From positions 186,001-250,000 of the forward strand of contig JACKJB010000003.1 of assembly GCA_020638155.1 (NCBI GenBank): DNA of 64,000 nt, read 5' to 3'. Every line of letters starts with the position of its first letter. Position 1 is the first letter of the stretch. Shown piece after piece: positions 39,612 to 47,563 of this stretch. The stretch is from Rhodospirillales bacterium (GTDB taxonomy: Bacteria > Pseudomonadota > Alphaproteobacteria > Micavibrionales > Micavibrionaceae). Under the pieces are notes generated by a model. That model made no database searches. It was not told the DNA's origin and was given only the letters and a program-made list of their open reading frames with translations. The translations under genes were made by a program, and so were the position numbers.

Positions 39612-40938
39612 TATTCCCGGCCACCACCAAATTCAGGGCTTCCTGTAACCGCCCCATACTGGCCAGGATTGCGAACTGTGACGCCAGATGACGGTATTCG
39701 GCATTCATCAGGGACAGCCCCGTGTTAAACCGCGCATTATCAGCCTGCAACAATTGCAGCAGGTTAATCCGTGCGCCCTCGAACTGGGCTTCGTAATTCT
39801 TGAACAGATCGTTATTGATCTGCATCCGCTCTTTTAACACATCAACCTGTTCCCGCGCCGTGGCCATATCGCTGTAAGAGATGCGGACATCGCGCTCGAT
39901 CTGGCGCTCGGTTTCCATCATCTGCGCTTTGCTCTCATACTGGCGGTGGCGGCTTTTCTTTACTTTGGCCATCTGGCCGCCGGCGACGGATAAATCCCAG
40001 TTAAGCCTTACAACGGCCTTGGCATCAACCGCCTCACCGCCGATTTCCTCGCGTTGGTCGCGCTTCAGATAAGACAGCTCTCCGTTGACATCGGGGTAAT
40101 AAAACTGCTTTTCCGCTTCGGTATCCATCTCCAGCGCTTTTTCACTCAGCGATGCCGCGCGGAGCGCCGGGTGATTTTGCGCCGCATATTCAACCGCTTC
40201 AGCCGTCGATTCCGGGATCATATCCAGACGCGGGACCGGTTTTTCCATTTCTTCATCCGGGACATAGCCCGTCAGTTCGGCATATTTCGCATAAGCCGTT
40301 TTCAGCTGTCCTTCAATCCCGGCCAAGGTGTTATCAAGCTGCGCCTTGATATCGCGGGCCTGGACAACCATGGATTCTTCGGCGGCCCCTTCATCGACCA
40401 TTTTCTGAATACGGCCCTGGTAATCCGCTATTTTCTTTTCATGATTTTTAATCCGCGCCATAGATTCCTGCGCCCGCAGCACATCCAGATACGCCATCAC
40501 GGTGCGCAGCGCGAGATCTTCACGGATATCGGCAATGTGGAAATCCGCGGATTCTTTGCGGAAGTCTGCCGCATCAACCCGGTTAAACGTTTCAAACCCG
40601 TCAAAGATCGGCTGGGTCAGGGTCACGCTGCCTTCCCACAAATAGGAATAAGTTGCGCCCCGGCTGACCGTTAATCCCCGGCTGGTGCTGTTATCACCAT
40701 ACATCCGTCCGCCTGCGCCGCGCACATTCAGGTTCGGGAAATGATCGGCCCACTGCTCCTGCCGCTCTTCAGCGTAAGCATTGCGGTTTGCGAGCGCCGC
40801 TTCGACACTGGGATGGTGATTTAATGCCGTGCCCACAGCATCAACCAGCGTTTCCGCCCTTACCGGAACGGCCAAGGAACAAACGGAAACAGCTAGGACA
40901 CTGGCTTTTGCCAATAAGGAGAGGCGATTAAAGGACAT
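39598..40938 (-). CDS. TolC-family outer-membrane channel of a type I system
   Basis: 446 residues with a Sec signal peptide (SLLAKASVLAVSVCSLAVPV, cleavage near VRA-ETL). The family pattern follows: ETLVDAVGTALNHHPSVEAA, then two long helical repeats (MARIKNHEKKIADYQGRIQK and later EQVDVLKERMQINNDLFKNY). This is the outer-membrane tunnel of the exporter. First gene of the minus-strand operon tolC-like, ABC, hlyD-like, cyclase. The region upstream (40939-41152) is shared with divergent pntAA and holds an inverted repeat at 41020-41038. Confidence 0.9.
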   Translation of the reverse strand: MSFNRLSLLAKASVLAVSVCSLAVPVRAETLVDAVGTALNHHPSVEAALANRNAYAEERQEQWADHFPNLNVRGAGGRMYGDNSTSRGLTVSRGATYSYLWEGSVTLTQPIFDGFETFNRVDAADFRKESADFHIADIREDLALRTVMAYLDVLRAQESMARIKNHEKKIADYQGRIQKMVDEGAAEESMVVQARDIKAQLDNTLAGIEGQLKTAYAKYAELTGYVPDEEMEKPVPRLDMIPESTAEAVEYAAQNHPALRAASLSEKALEMDTEAEKQFYYPDVNGELSYLKRDQREEIGGEAVDAKAVVRLNWDLSVAGGQMAKVKKSRHRQYESKAQMMETERQIERDVRISYSDMATAREQVDVLKERMQINNDLFKNYEAQFEGARINLLQLLQADNARFNTGLSLMNAEYRHLASQFAILASMGRLQEALNLVVAGNNERR

Positions 40939-41019
40939 ATTATTTCTGCGCAGGACAAAAAGGATGATAAAAAATCTTTATCACTTTGAATCTAAACGTT
41001 AACAAGCATAAGCGCAAGC

Positions 41020-41038
41020 CCATAATAAAAGATTATGG
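41020..41038. promoter_or_regulatory. inverted repeat between the secretion operon and pntAA
   Basis: Perfect 7-base arms CCATAAT / ATTATGG separated by 5 bases, in the middle of the 214-base divergent region. It could be an operator for either side. No convincing promoter boxes were placed around it, so the role is open. Confidence 0.35.
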
Positions 41039-41152
41039 AATGACTGGATAACCCTCCGGTTAGGGCTTCACAAAACCACAAAGATGGTGCATCTTCATCG
41101 CTGCAAATCTTTATAGTTTTTATCTGGTAACTAACAGACAAGGAACCGTCCC

Positions 41153-42385
41153 GTGAGTCTTAAAATCGCTGTGCCAAAAACCACGACGCTCCATGAAAAG
41201 CGTGTTGCCGCATCACCGGAAACCGTGAAGAAACTGACCGCGCTCGGCTGTGAAGTGCGGATCGAATCCGGGGCGGGTGAAAATGCCGCGATGACCGATG
41301 ACATGTTCAAAGAGGCCGGCGCTAAAATCGTCAAAAGTGCTGCCGAAGCCTGTAAAGGCGCACAGATCGTCTTATCCGTACAGGTGCCGTCGGACGACGA
41401 AATCGGGCTGATGGATAAAGGAACGCTGCTGGTCTGCCAGATGAACCCTTACAATAACGCCGCGCTGATGAAAAAGCTGGCTTCGGCCGGGATCGATAGT
41501 TTCGTGATGGAACTGGTGCCGCGGATCACGCGGGCGCAGGCGATGGATGTGCTGTCTTCACAGGCCAACCTTGCCGGATACAAAGCCGTTCTGGATGCCG
41601 CAGAGCATTTTGGCCGCGCCTTCCCGATGATGATGACCGCTGCGGGGACTGTCCCGCCGGCAAAAGTCTTTATTATGGGCGCGGGCGTTGCCGGGTTGCA
41701 GGCCATTGCCACCGCCAAACGCCTTGGCGCCGTTGTGTCCGCCACCGATGTCCGCCCGGCCGCCAAAGAGCAGGTGCAATCGCTCGGCGGGTCGTTCGTC
41801 GCGATCGAGGATGAAGAGTTTAAGGAAGCGGAAACCGCAGGCGGTTACGCCAAGGAAATGTCCGCCGCCTATAAAAAGAAACAGGCTGCGCTGGTCGAAG
41901 AGCATATCGCCAAGCAGGATATCGTCATCACCACAGCCCTGATCCCCGGCCGCCCTGCGCCGGAGCTGGTCACCGAAGCGATGGTCAAAAGCATGAAGCC
42001 CGGTTCGGTGATCGTTGACCTGGCCGTCGAACAAGGCGGCAATGTCGCCTCATCCGAAGCCGGGAAAGTCGTGACAAAACATGGCGTAACGATTGTCGGG
42101 CATAAAAACGTGCCGAGCCGCCTTGCCGCCAGCGCCGGGGCGCTTTACGCCAAGAACCTTCTCAATCTTCTTACCCTGCTGATTAAAGACGGCAAGCTGG
42201 AGATCGACTGGGAAGATGACATTATAAAAGGTGTCGCCGTCACCAAGAGCGGAGCGATTATCCACCCGCAATTTGCAGACAAGAAAGAGCCTGCGAAAAA
42301 AGCGCCGGCCAAGAAGGCTGCGGCGAAGAAGACCGCTGCCAAGAAAAAAGCAGCCAATGATACAGAAGACAAAGAAAGCAAATAA
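41153..42385 (+). CDS. pntAA: NAD(P) transhydrogenase subunit alpha, part 1
   Basis: 410 residues. NAD(H)-binding subunit of the membrane transhydrogenase that uses the proton gradient to make NADPH. Family marks include KIAVPKTTTLHEKRVAASPE at the N-terminus, the nucleotide-binding VFIMGAGVAGLQAIATAKRL, and ATDVRPAAKEQVQSLGG. The start is GTG with AAGGAAC upstream. An odd feature is the C-terminal tail of about 35 residues made of Lys, Ala and Pro (EPAKKAPAKKAAAKKTAAKK) ending NDTEDKESK; the enzyme core ends before it. pntAB follows 24 bases later. Confidence 0.93.
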   Translation: MSLKIAVPKTTTLHEKRVAASPETVKKLTALGCEVRIESGAGENAAMTDDMFKEAGAKIVKSAAEACKGAQIVLSVQVPSDDEIGLMDKGTLLVCQMNPYNNAALMKKLASAGIDSFVMELVPRITRAQAMDVLSSQANLAGYKAVLDAAEHFGRAFPMMMTAAGTVPPAKVFIMGAGVAGLQAIATAKRLGAVVSATDVRPAAKEQVQSLGGSFVAIEDEEFKEAETAGGYAKEMSAAYKKKQAALVEEHIAKQDIVITTALIPGRPAPELVTEAMVKSMKPGSVIVDLAVEQGGNVASSEAGKVVTKHGVTIVGHKNVPSRLAASAGALYAKNLLNLLTLLIKDGKLEIDWEDDIIKGVAVTKSGAIIHPQFADKKEPAKKAPAKKAAAKKTAAKKKAANDTEDKESK

Positions 42386-42409
42386 GCGAATACGCTCAAG
42401 GAACCCGTT

Positions 42410-42826
42410 ATGACAGAGAACACCCATACCGTAACCGAAAATGCCGCCGACCTTGCCAACCGCTTAAAGGAGCTTTCGGATCAGGCTGCCGCCCTTGCCG
42501 TGGAAGCGGGAAGTGCTGTGACCGATGCCGCTGCGCACGGAGGAGACAGCTTCCTGATTAACGGGCTGACCGTTTTTGTGCTGGCCTGTTTTGTCGGCTA
42601 TTACGTGGTCTGGCGGGTGACGCCTGCCCTGCACTCTCCGCTGATGGCGATTACGAACGCGATTTCCTCTGTGATTATCGTGGGCGCGCTTCTGGCGGTC
42701 GGCGCTTCGGAAGTCGGGTTCTCCAAATTTATGGGCTTTATTGCCGTGATTCTGGCATCGATCAATATTTTCGGCGGCTTTATCGTTACCCGCCGGATGC
42801 TGCATATGTTTAAGAAGAAAGGATAA
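42410..42826 (+). CDS. pntAB: NAD(P) transhydrogenase subunit alpha, part 2
   Basis: 138-residue membrane subunit (domain II part) of the proton channel. A polar N-terminus of about 45 residues precedes three to four hydrophobic segments, such as LINGLTVFVLACFVGYYVVW, SPLMAITNAISSVIIVGALL and FMGFIAVILASINIFGGFIV, ending TRRMLHMFKKKG as in the family. It sits between pntAA and an orphan small gene that precedes pntB. Confidence 0.93.
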   Translation: MTENTHTVTENAADLANRLKELSDQAAALAVEAGSAVTDAAAHGGDSFLINGLTVFVLACFVGYYVVWRVTPALHSPLMAITNAISSVIIVGALLAVGASEVGFSKFMGFIAVILASINIFGGFIVTRRMLHMFKKKG

Positions 42827-42830
42827 CACC

Positions 42831-43085
42831 ATGTCACAAGAACGAAGCCTGAGAGATATTTTCGAAAGCGCCATGGAAGTTGACTTCATTGAAAAAAAGG
42901 CAAAGGAAGATCCATCCTTCCGTTTTCCATGCCTGATCCAGACGAGCAGTCCTATTGAGAGCTGGCCGGAAAACGTGAAACCCGATAGCGCCATAAACGG
43001 TGAATTCTACACCGCACGTATCACTTATGAGCAATTGAAAAAAGTCGGCACCATGCCGCAAATCCGTGCAATGACGATCTGCTAA
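42831..43085 (+). CDS. orphan 84-residue protein inside the transhydrogenase operon
   Basis: Not recognised. A soluble, slightly acidic protein (MSQERSLRDIFESAMEVDFI ... RAMTIC) with no membrane helix. It begins 4 bases after the pntAB stop with AAGGATAAC upstream and ends 25 bases before pntB, so it must be co-transcribed. The standard operon has nothing here. A subunit-like or regulatory role in the transhydrogenase is possible but unproven. Confidence 0.7.
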   Translation: MSQERSLRDIFESAMEVDFIEKKAKEDPSFRFPCLIQTSSPIESWPENVKPDSAINGEFYTARITYEQLKKVGTMPQIRAMTIC

Positions 43086-43110
43086 CGGACAAAATACAGG
43101 AACTTAAAAA

Positions 43111-44496
43111 ATGACCGTACTCGCCCCTCTCGCTTACCTTGTTGCCGCCGTGTGCTTTATCATGGCGCTGCGCGGCCTTTCTCACCCGGAAACGGCCCGG
43201 CAGGGCCTCACCTACGGTATGTCCGGCATGGCGCTGGCGATCGTGACGACGCTGATGCTGCCGATCGTGTCCTCTTACGGGCTGATTATTCTCGGCGTTG
43301 CCATTGGCGGCGGGATCGGGGCGACGATTGCCAAGAAAATCGAAATGACATCCCTGCCCCAGCTGGTGGCGGCGTTCCACTCGCTGGTCGGCCTTGCCGC
43401 CGTCTGTGTTGCGGCAGCCGCATTTTATAACCCCAGCGCCTATGGCATCGGTACGTTTGGCGATATCAAATTCGCCAGCCTGATTGAAATGTCGCTCGGC
43501 GCGGCCATCGGGGCGGTGACCTTTACCGGGTCGATCATTGCCTGGGGCAAGTTACAGGGGACGATCTCCGGCAAACCCGTGGTCTTTACCGGGCAGCATA
43601 AATTAAACGCCGCGCTCGGCGCCCTTTTGTTCCTGTTTATTATCCTGCTCTGCGTTACGGGCAGCAGCTTTTATTTCTGGGCGATTATCCTGCTGGCCTT
43701 TGCGCTTGGCGTATTGATGATTATCCCGATCGGCGGCGCGGATATGCCGGTGATTGTGTCTATGCTCAACTCCTACTCGGGCTGGGCGGCTGCCGGGATC
43801 GGCTTTACGCTGCATAACAACCTGCTGATCGTTACCGGCGCGCTGGTCGGGGCCAGCGGCGCGATCCTGTCTTACATCATGTGTAAGGGGATGAACCGCA
43901 GCTTCTTTAACGTGATCCTTGGCGGCTTTGGCGGGGAAACCGCAGGCCCTGCCGCCGATATGGGCGATCGCAGCGCCAAGCTCGGCGCGGCCGAAGATGC
44001 CGCCTACCTGATGAAGAACGCCTCCAAAGTCATCATCGTTCCCGGCTATGGTATGGCGGTGGCGCAGGCGCAGCACGCCTTGCGCGAAATGGCCGATATT
44101 CTCAAACGCGAAGGCGTGGACGTCAAATACGCCATTCACCCGGTCGCGGGCCGGATGCCGGGCCATATGAACGTGCTGCTGGCCGAAGCCAATGTGCCGT
44201 ATGATGAAGTGTTCGAGCTGGAAGATATCAACCGCGATTTCGCACAAACCGATGTGGTCTATGTGATCGGGGCGAATGATATTACCAACCCCGCCGCCAA
44301 GAACGACCCGTCATCACCGATTTTCGGGATGCCTGTGCTCGATGTTGAAAATGCGCAGACGGTTTTGTTTGTGAAAAGATCTCTGGGCAGCGGCTATGCC
44401 GGGATCGATAACCCGCTTTTCTACGCCGACAACACGATGATGCTGCTCGATGATGCCAAGAAGATGACCGAGGATATCGTTAAGGCTTTGGAGTAG
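43111..44496 (+). CDS. pntB: NAD(P) transhydrogenase subunit beta
   Basis: 461 residues. The N-terminal ~270 residues form about nine helices (LAYLVAAVCFIMALRGLS, GLIILGVAIGGGIGATIAKK). The C-terminal domain binds NADP(H), with VIIVPGYGMAVAQAQHALRE, YAIHPVAGRMPGHMNVLLAE and VIGANDITNPAAKNDPSSPI. Together with the two alpha subunits it forms the complete enzyme. AGGAAC precedes the ATG. Its last 17 bases overlap the convergent gene ending at 44480. Confidence 0.95.
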   Translation: MTVLAPLAYLVAAVCFIMALRGLSHPETARQGLTYGMSGMALAIVTTLMLPIVSSYGLIILGVAIGGGIGATIAKKIEMTSLPQLVAAFHSLVGLAAVCVAAAAFYNPSAYGIGTFGDIKFASLIEMSLGAAIGAVTFTGSIIAWGKLQGTISGKPVVFTGQHKLNAALGALLFLFIILLCVTGSSFYFWAIILLAFALGVLMIIPIGGADMPVIVSMLNSYSGWAAAGIGFTLHNNLLIVTGALVGASGAILSYIMCKGMNRSFFNVILGGFGGETAGPAADMGDRSAKLGAAEDAAYLMKNASKVIIVPGYGMAVAQAQHALREMADILKREGVDVKYAIHPVAGRMPGHMNVLLAEANVPYDEVFELEDINRDFAQTDVVYVIGANDITNPAAKNDPSSPIFGMPVLDVENAQTVLFVKRSLGSGYAGIDNPLFYADNTMMLLDDAKKMTEDIVKALE

Positions 44497-45223
44497 ACGG
44501 ATAAGGATTGCCAAACAACGCCTCTGTTCCCGACATGGGGCGACGCGTTGGTGGAATTGTAGCACCTTGTTCGACCTGACCTTCTAAGACTTGAGGTATA
44601 TTATATGATGCCCACAAGCCAAGAAGCTCATTGAGCTTTTCCAATGCGCCTTTATCCAGTGATACAAATTCCGGCTCAGAATTATTATAATAAACGCGTT
44701 GCGCAGAAGTAACCTGACCTGTCTTGGTAGAAAACTCCATTATGGCAGGAATATGCTCGTCTACATTAATGGGCTTCCCGTCAAGCATATGGACGACAGA
44801 ACTTAACCTTCCCTGGCCATCATACTGCCTTAACGATGGTTGCCGTTTCCCTTGATCGTCAATAATATCTGTTTGTACCGCCCCACGGTTAATCAGAGCA
44901 TCCCGTAGATCAGATCTAACATCGAAAACAGGGTCAAGAGGAGTATTCCTTAAATTAACCAAAGCTTTGCAATCCAGCCCCAGATAATATACAGAACGGG
45001 GCGTGGACGGATTAACAGGATCGCTATGTTGCCCGACACGGTAGTCCAGTTTAACGACTCTCAAAATCTCGGGCGATTGCGGGCTACAATATTCTGTTTT
45101 TTGTTCAGCAGCACCTTGATCAACCACTTCATCATGTGCCAGCACATTCCCCGCGCCTAAAACTGCCGTCAATGCAACTGCCCTTGCCCATGCTGCGACT
45201 GCCGTTCCCTGTTTTACAGACAT
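44480..45223 (-). CDS. exported uncharacterised protein, 247 residues
   Basis: Not recognised. The N-terminus MSVKQGTAVAAWARAVALTA followed by VLGAGNVLAHDE is a Sec signal peptide, so the product is periplasmic or outside the cell. The mature part has PQSPEILRVVKLDYRVGQHS and GQVTSAQRVYYNNSEPEFVS, and a C-terminal Pro-rich end PPTRRPMSG... NPYPSTPKP. AAAGGAG precedes the ATG and a strong promoter lies at 45265-45293. Its 3' end overlaps pntB by 17 bases on the opposite strand. Confidence 0.75.
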   Translation of the reverse strand: MSVKQGTAVAAWARAVALTAVLGAGNVLAHDEVVDQGAAEQKTEYCSPQSPEILRVVKLDYRVGQHSDPVNPSTPRSVYYLGLDCKALVNLRNTPLDPVFDVRSDLRDALINRGAVQTDIIDDQGKRQPSLRQYDGQGRLSSVVHMLDGKPINVDEHIPAIMEFSTKTGQVTSAQRVYYNNSEPEFVSLDKGALEKLNELLGLWASYNIPQVLEGQVEQGATIPPTRRPMSGTEALFGNPYPSTPKP

Positions 45224-45264
45224 GCCCAGACTCCTTTTACCTGAATTTAATATGTATATAGGCG

Positions 45265-45293
45265 GTTATAGGGCACGAAATACACTATGTCAA
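45265..45293 (-). promoter_or_regulatory. strong sigma70 promoter for the 247-residue exported protein
   Basis: On the minus strand TTGACA (45288-45293), exactly 17 bases, then TATAAC (45265-45270); the leader is about 35 bases. The -35 box is embedded in ATTGACATAG, very like the promoter at 46204-46232. Confidence 0.75.
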
Positions 45294-45352
45294 TTTTTTT
45301 GCGATACCCCATCTGTTCAGCGGGTACATTTATACCACCCGGAAGTTCGCTT

Positions 45353-45757
45353 CTATCGCTTCGGCGTTATCTCCCAGTCGTCACCCGGATACAGGCTGTC
45401 TTCCCGGCGCTGCCGGTCTGCGGTTTCATGGTCCTGCTTCGCATCCAGGAACGCGACCAGAAGATTATTGATATCGCTTTCGGGCAACCATTCAATATCC
45501 GTGTCTAAAGTCATATTCAGGTACAGTGGAATAACGCTCTGGGTCTGCAGGGACTGCCGCAACATCTGGCGTTTTTCATCTAATGGCTTATCCGTCAATT
45601 CATATGATGCCAGTCTATGCTGAACATAAGCCATGCGTTCCTGATCCAGCCGGTCATTTTCGGCCTGTAATGCGGCAACGACTTCTTCATCAGCTCCAAA
45701 AATCTGGACACTGCCAAACAAGAACGTCAGGTTTTTGTCATCATCGTCCTGAGACAT
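45353..45757 (-). CDS. uncharacterised acidic protein, 134 residues
   Basis: Not recognised. An acidic soluble protein (MSQDDDDKNLTFLFGSVQIF) with a helical Gln/Arg-rich middle (ALQAENDRLDQERMAYVQHR) and a polar end. It starts 29 bases after the stop of the gene at 45787-46170, so the two are probably one transcript from the promoter at 46204. The ribosome site is weak (GGGATAAT). No function inferred. Confidence 0.65.
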   Translation of the reverse strand: MSQDDDDKNLTFLFGSVQIFGADEEVVAALQAENDRLDQERMAYVQHRLASYELTDKPLDEKRQMLRQSLQTQSVIPLYLNMTLDTDIEWLPESDINNLLVAFLDAKQDHETADRQRREDSLYPGDDWEITPKR

Positions 45758-45786
45758 TTCAAATATTATCCCGGTTGCCTATATCC

Positions 45787-46170
45787 TTACCGATCCGGAT
45801 TGGGGCGCCGAATTTCGAAAACTGCGTATTCACGCATTTTATCTGCCGGGTTCGGACTAAGGAGCGCATCCATCCGTAAATTTCTTTTATACCCAACAAT
45901 AAAGCCTGTATCACTGTGTTTGGCCGCATCCCTGAAAATGCTCTGAATGGTAAATTCATCGACATTCTCAGAAGCCCGCAAACTAAACAAACCTTCTTCG
46001 TGAAACACATTGGCGATCAAGCGAACCCCCTTACGGATCGCCGCACTTTCCAGATCCTTATAGGTTTCAAAAACACTTTTGAGAGACGTGCGCGCCGTGG
46101 CAGGCAACGATTTATCGCATAATGGTGTTAACCCGACCGTGTATTCTACGTCTTTTAGAAGTTTGCTCAT
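45787..46170 (-). CDS. uncharacterised protein, 127 residues
   Basis: Not recognised. A soluble mixed-charge protein starting MSKLLKDVEYTVGLTPLCDK, with VRLIANVFHEEGLFSLRASE in the middle and a C-terminal FEIRRPNPDR. AAGGACAGGA lies before the ATG, and a near-consensus promoter is at 46204-46232. First gene of a likely two-gene unit with the 134-residue protein downstream. Confidence 0.7.
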   Translation of the reverse strand: MSKLLKDVEYTVGLTPLCDKSLPATARTSLKSVFETYKDLESAAIRKGVRLIANVFHEEGLFSLRASENVDEFTIQSIFRDAAKHSDTGFIVGYKRNLRMDALLSPNPADKMREYAVFEIRRPNPDR

Positions 46171-46203
46171 TATTCCTGTCCTTACACATCAACTTACGCT
46201 GCG

Positions 46204-46232
46204 GTTATACGCTGCCCCAAAATCTATGTCAA
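46204..46232 (-). promoter_or_regulatory. strong sigma70 promoter for the 127- and 134-residue genes
   Basis: On the minus strand TTGACA (46227-46232), exactly 17 bases, then TATAAC (46204-46209). The boxes are identical to those at 45265-45293. The leader is about 28 bases. Confidence 0.75.
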
Positions 46233-46351
46233 AAAATGCGCGAACATTTTTATGACAATAAAGATTACCATTTCTTAAAGTTTTGTGGTAATATTAGAAC
46301 AAAATAATAATCGTGAGCGCAATAATCAGCAATGCTTACGGGAGGTTTGGA

Positions 46352-47506
46352 ATGAGTGGCATAGATCTGAAAAAGGCATTCGAGGCAACCAGCGCCCCGC
46401 CCGGCTGGCAAGGCGATCTTTTCTTCTACAACAGGATCGGTCAGAAAATCCGCTACGGCTACGCCCCGGCGCAAGGAGAGCGCAAAGGCTCGGTCGTCCT
46501 GACCCACGGTTACGGCGAGCATATCGACCTGTATTACGAAACCATCAAAAAATACCAGGATATGGGCTATGATGTCTGGGGTATGGACTGGCAGGGGCAT
46601 GGATTCTCCGAGCATTCCGATCCCAAAGACCCGATGAAACCGAGCAGCAGCGGCATGCTGCGTCATACGCGCGATCTGGACTTTTTCGTCAATAATATCG
46701 TTAAAACAGAGCATGACCCGGACACGCCGCTGATTATGAGCACTCATTCAATGGGCGGGCATATCGGCCTGCTGTATCTGAAGAAGTATCCCGGTGTCTT
46801 TGATGCCGCGGTGATGAGCGCACCGATGTTCGACATTTACCGGGTTGGCCTTGGCGGCTGGGCACGGCCGCTGGTTAAGCTGGCCTTTAATATTGCCAGT
46901 AATTTCCTGGGGCTGCGTGACGTCCAGGTGCCGGATGCGGAATGGGCAGTTGGCCTGTTCAGCCGGATCGGCAAGGGGCTGAGCAATATTTTCAACCCGC
47001 GCACATCAACACGGTACAAGCTGCGCGACCTGATTAAAGAACTGACCCCCGAAGCCAATATCGGCAGGCCAACATTCGGCTGGATTGCAGAAGCTTATAA
47101 CACGATCGACCTGGCTATGAAGGACGACTTCCTGAAATCCATAAAGACGCCAATCCTGATCGGCAGCGCCGAGCACGAGGATCTGGTCGATAACGCCGCC
47201 CATGAGCGCGCGGCAAGCCTGATGCCGCATGCAGAGCATGTCACGATCAAAGGCGCGGGTCATGGGCTGTGGTTCTCAGATGACGGCCCGTTTAACGAAT
47301 GGTGGAACAAAATCGCCGGGTTCGTGTCCAAAGTCAAAGCCGTCAATCCGCATGAAATGGAAAATAACGAGATTATCAACCAGATTGTGGCTGGCGACGA
47401 TATCGAGAAAAACCTGCGGGGGCGCATCATCTGCATCCCGCGTGGTCCCTGCCGGGCTGAGGATATTAAACCGCCTTTCATACCGGAAGACCCCGTTCCC
47501 ATTTAA
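46352..47506 (+). CDS. alpha/beta hydrolase, monoacylglycerol-lipase-like (first of three)
   Basis: 384 residues. Serine hydrolase of the hydrolase_4 (monoacylglycerol lipase) type: VVLTHGYGEHIDLYYETIKK near the N-terminus and MDWQGHGFSEHSDPKDP. The nucleophile Ser is at about 133 in THSMGGH, the acid Asp in GSAEHEDLVDN, and the His in GAGHGLWF. No signal peptide. The ATG at 46352 has a good GGGAGG; an in-frame GTG 13 codons earlier is not needed. A C-terminal extension of about 60 residues goes past the hydrolase core. Substrate probably a glyceride or other ester. Confidence 0.82.
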   Translation: MSGIDLKKAFEATSAPPGWQGDLFFYNRIGQKIRYGYAPAQGERKGSVVLTHGYGEHIDLYYETIKKYQDMGYDVWGMDWQGHGFSEHSDPKDPMKPSSSGMLRHTRDLDFFVNNIVKTEHDPDTPLIMSTHSMGGHIGLLYLKKYPGVFDAAVMSAPMFDIYRVGLGGWARPLVKLAFNIASNFLGLRDVQVPDAEWAVGLFSRIGKGLSNIFNPRTSTRYKLRDLIKELTPEANIGRPTFGWIAEAYNTIDLAMKDDFLKSIKTPILIGSAEHEDLVDNAAHERAASLMPHAEHVTIKGAGHGLWFSDDGPFNEWWNKIAGFVSKVKAVNPHEMENNEIINQIVAGDDIEKNLRGRIICIPRGPCRAEDIKPPFIPEDPVPI

Positions 47507-47563
47507 GCTCGTTTAATTATTCGCTTTTCCCTGTCCTCAACTCTGCTATAGTCCGTAAAAAAG

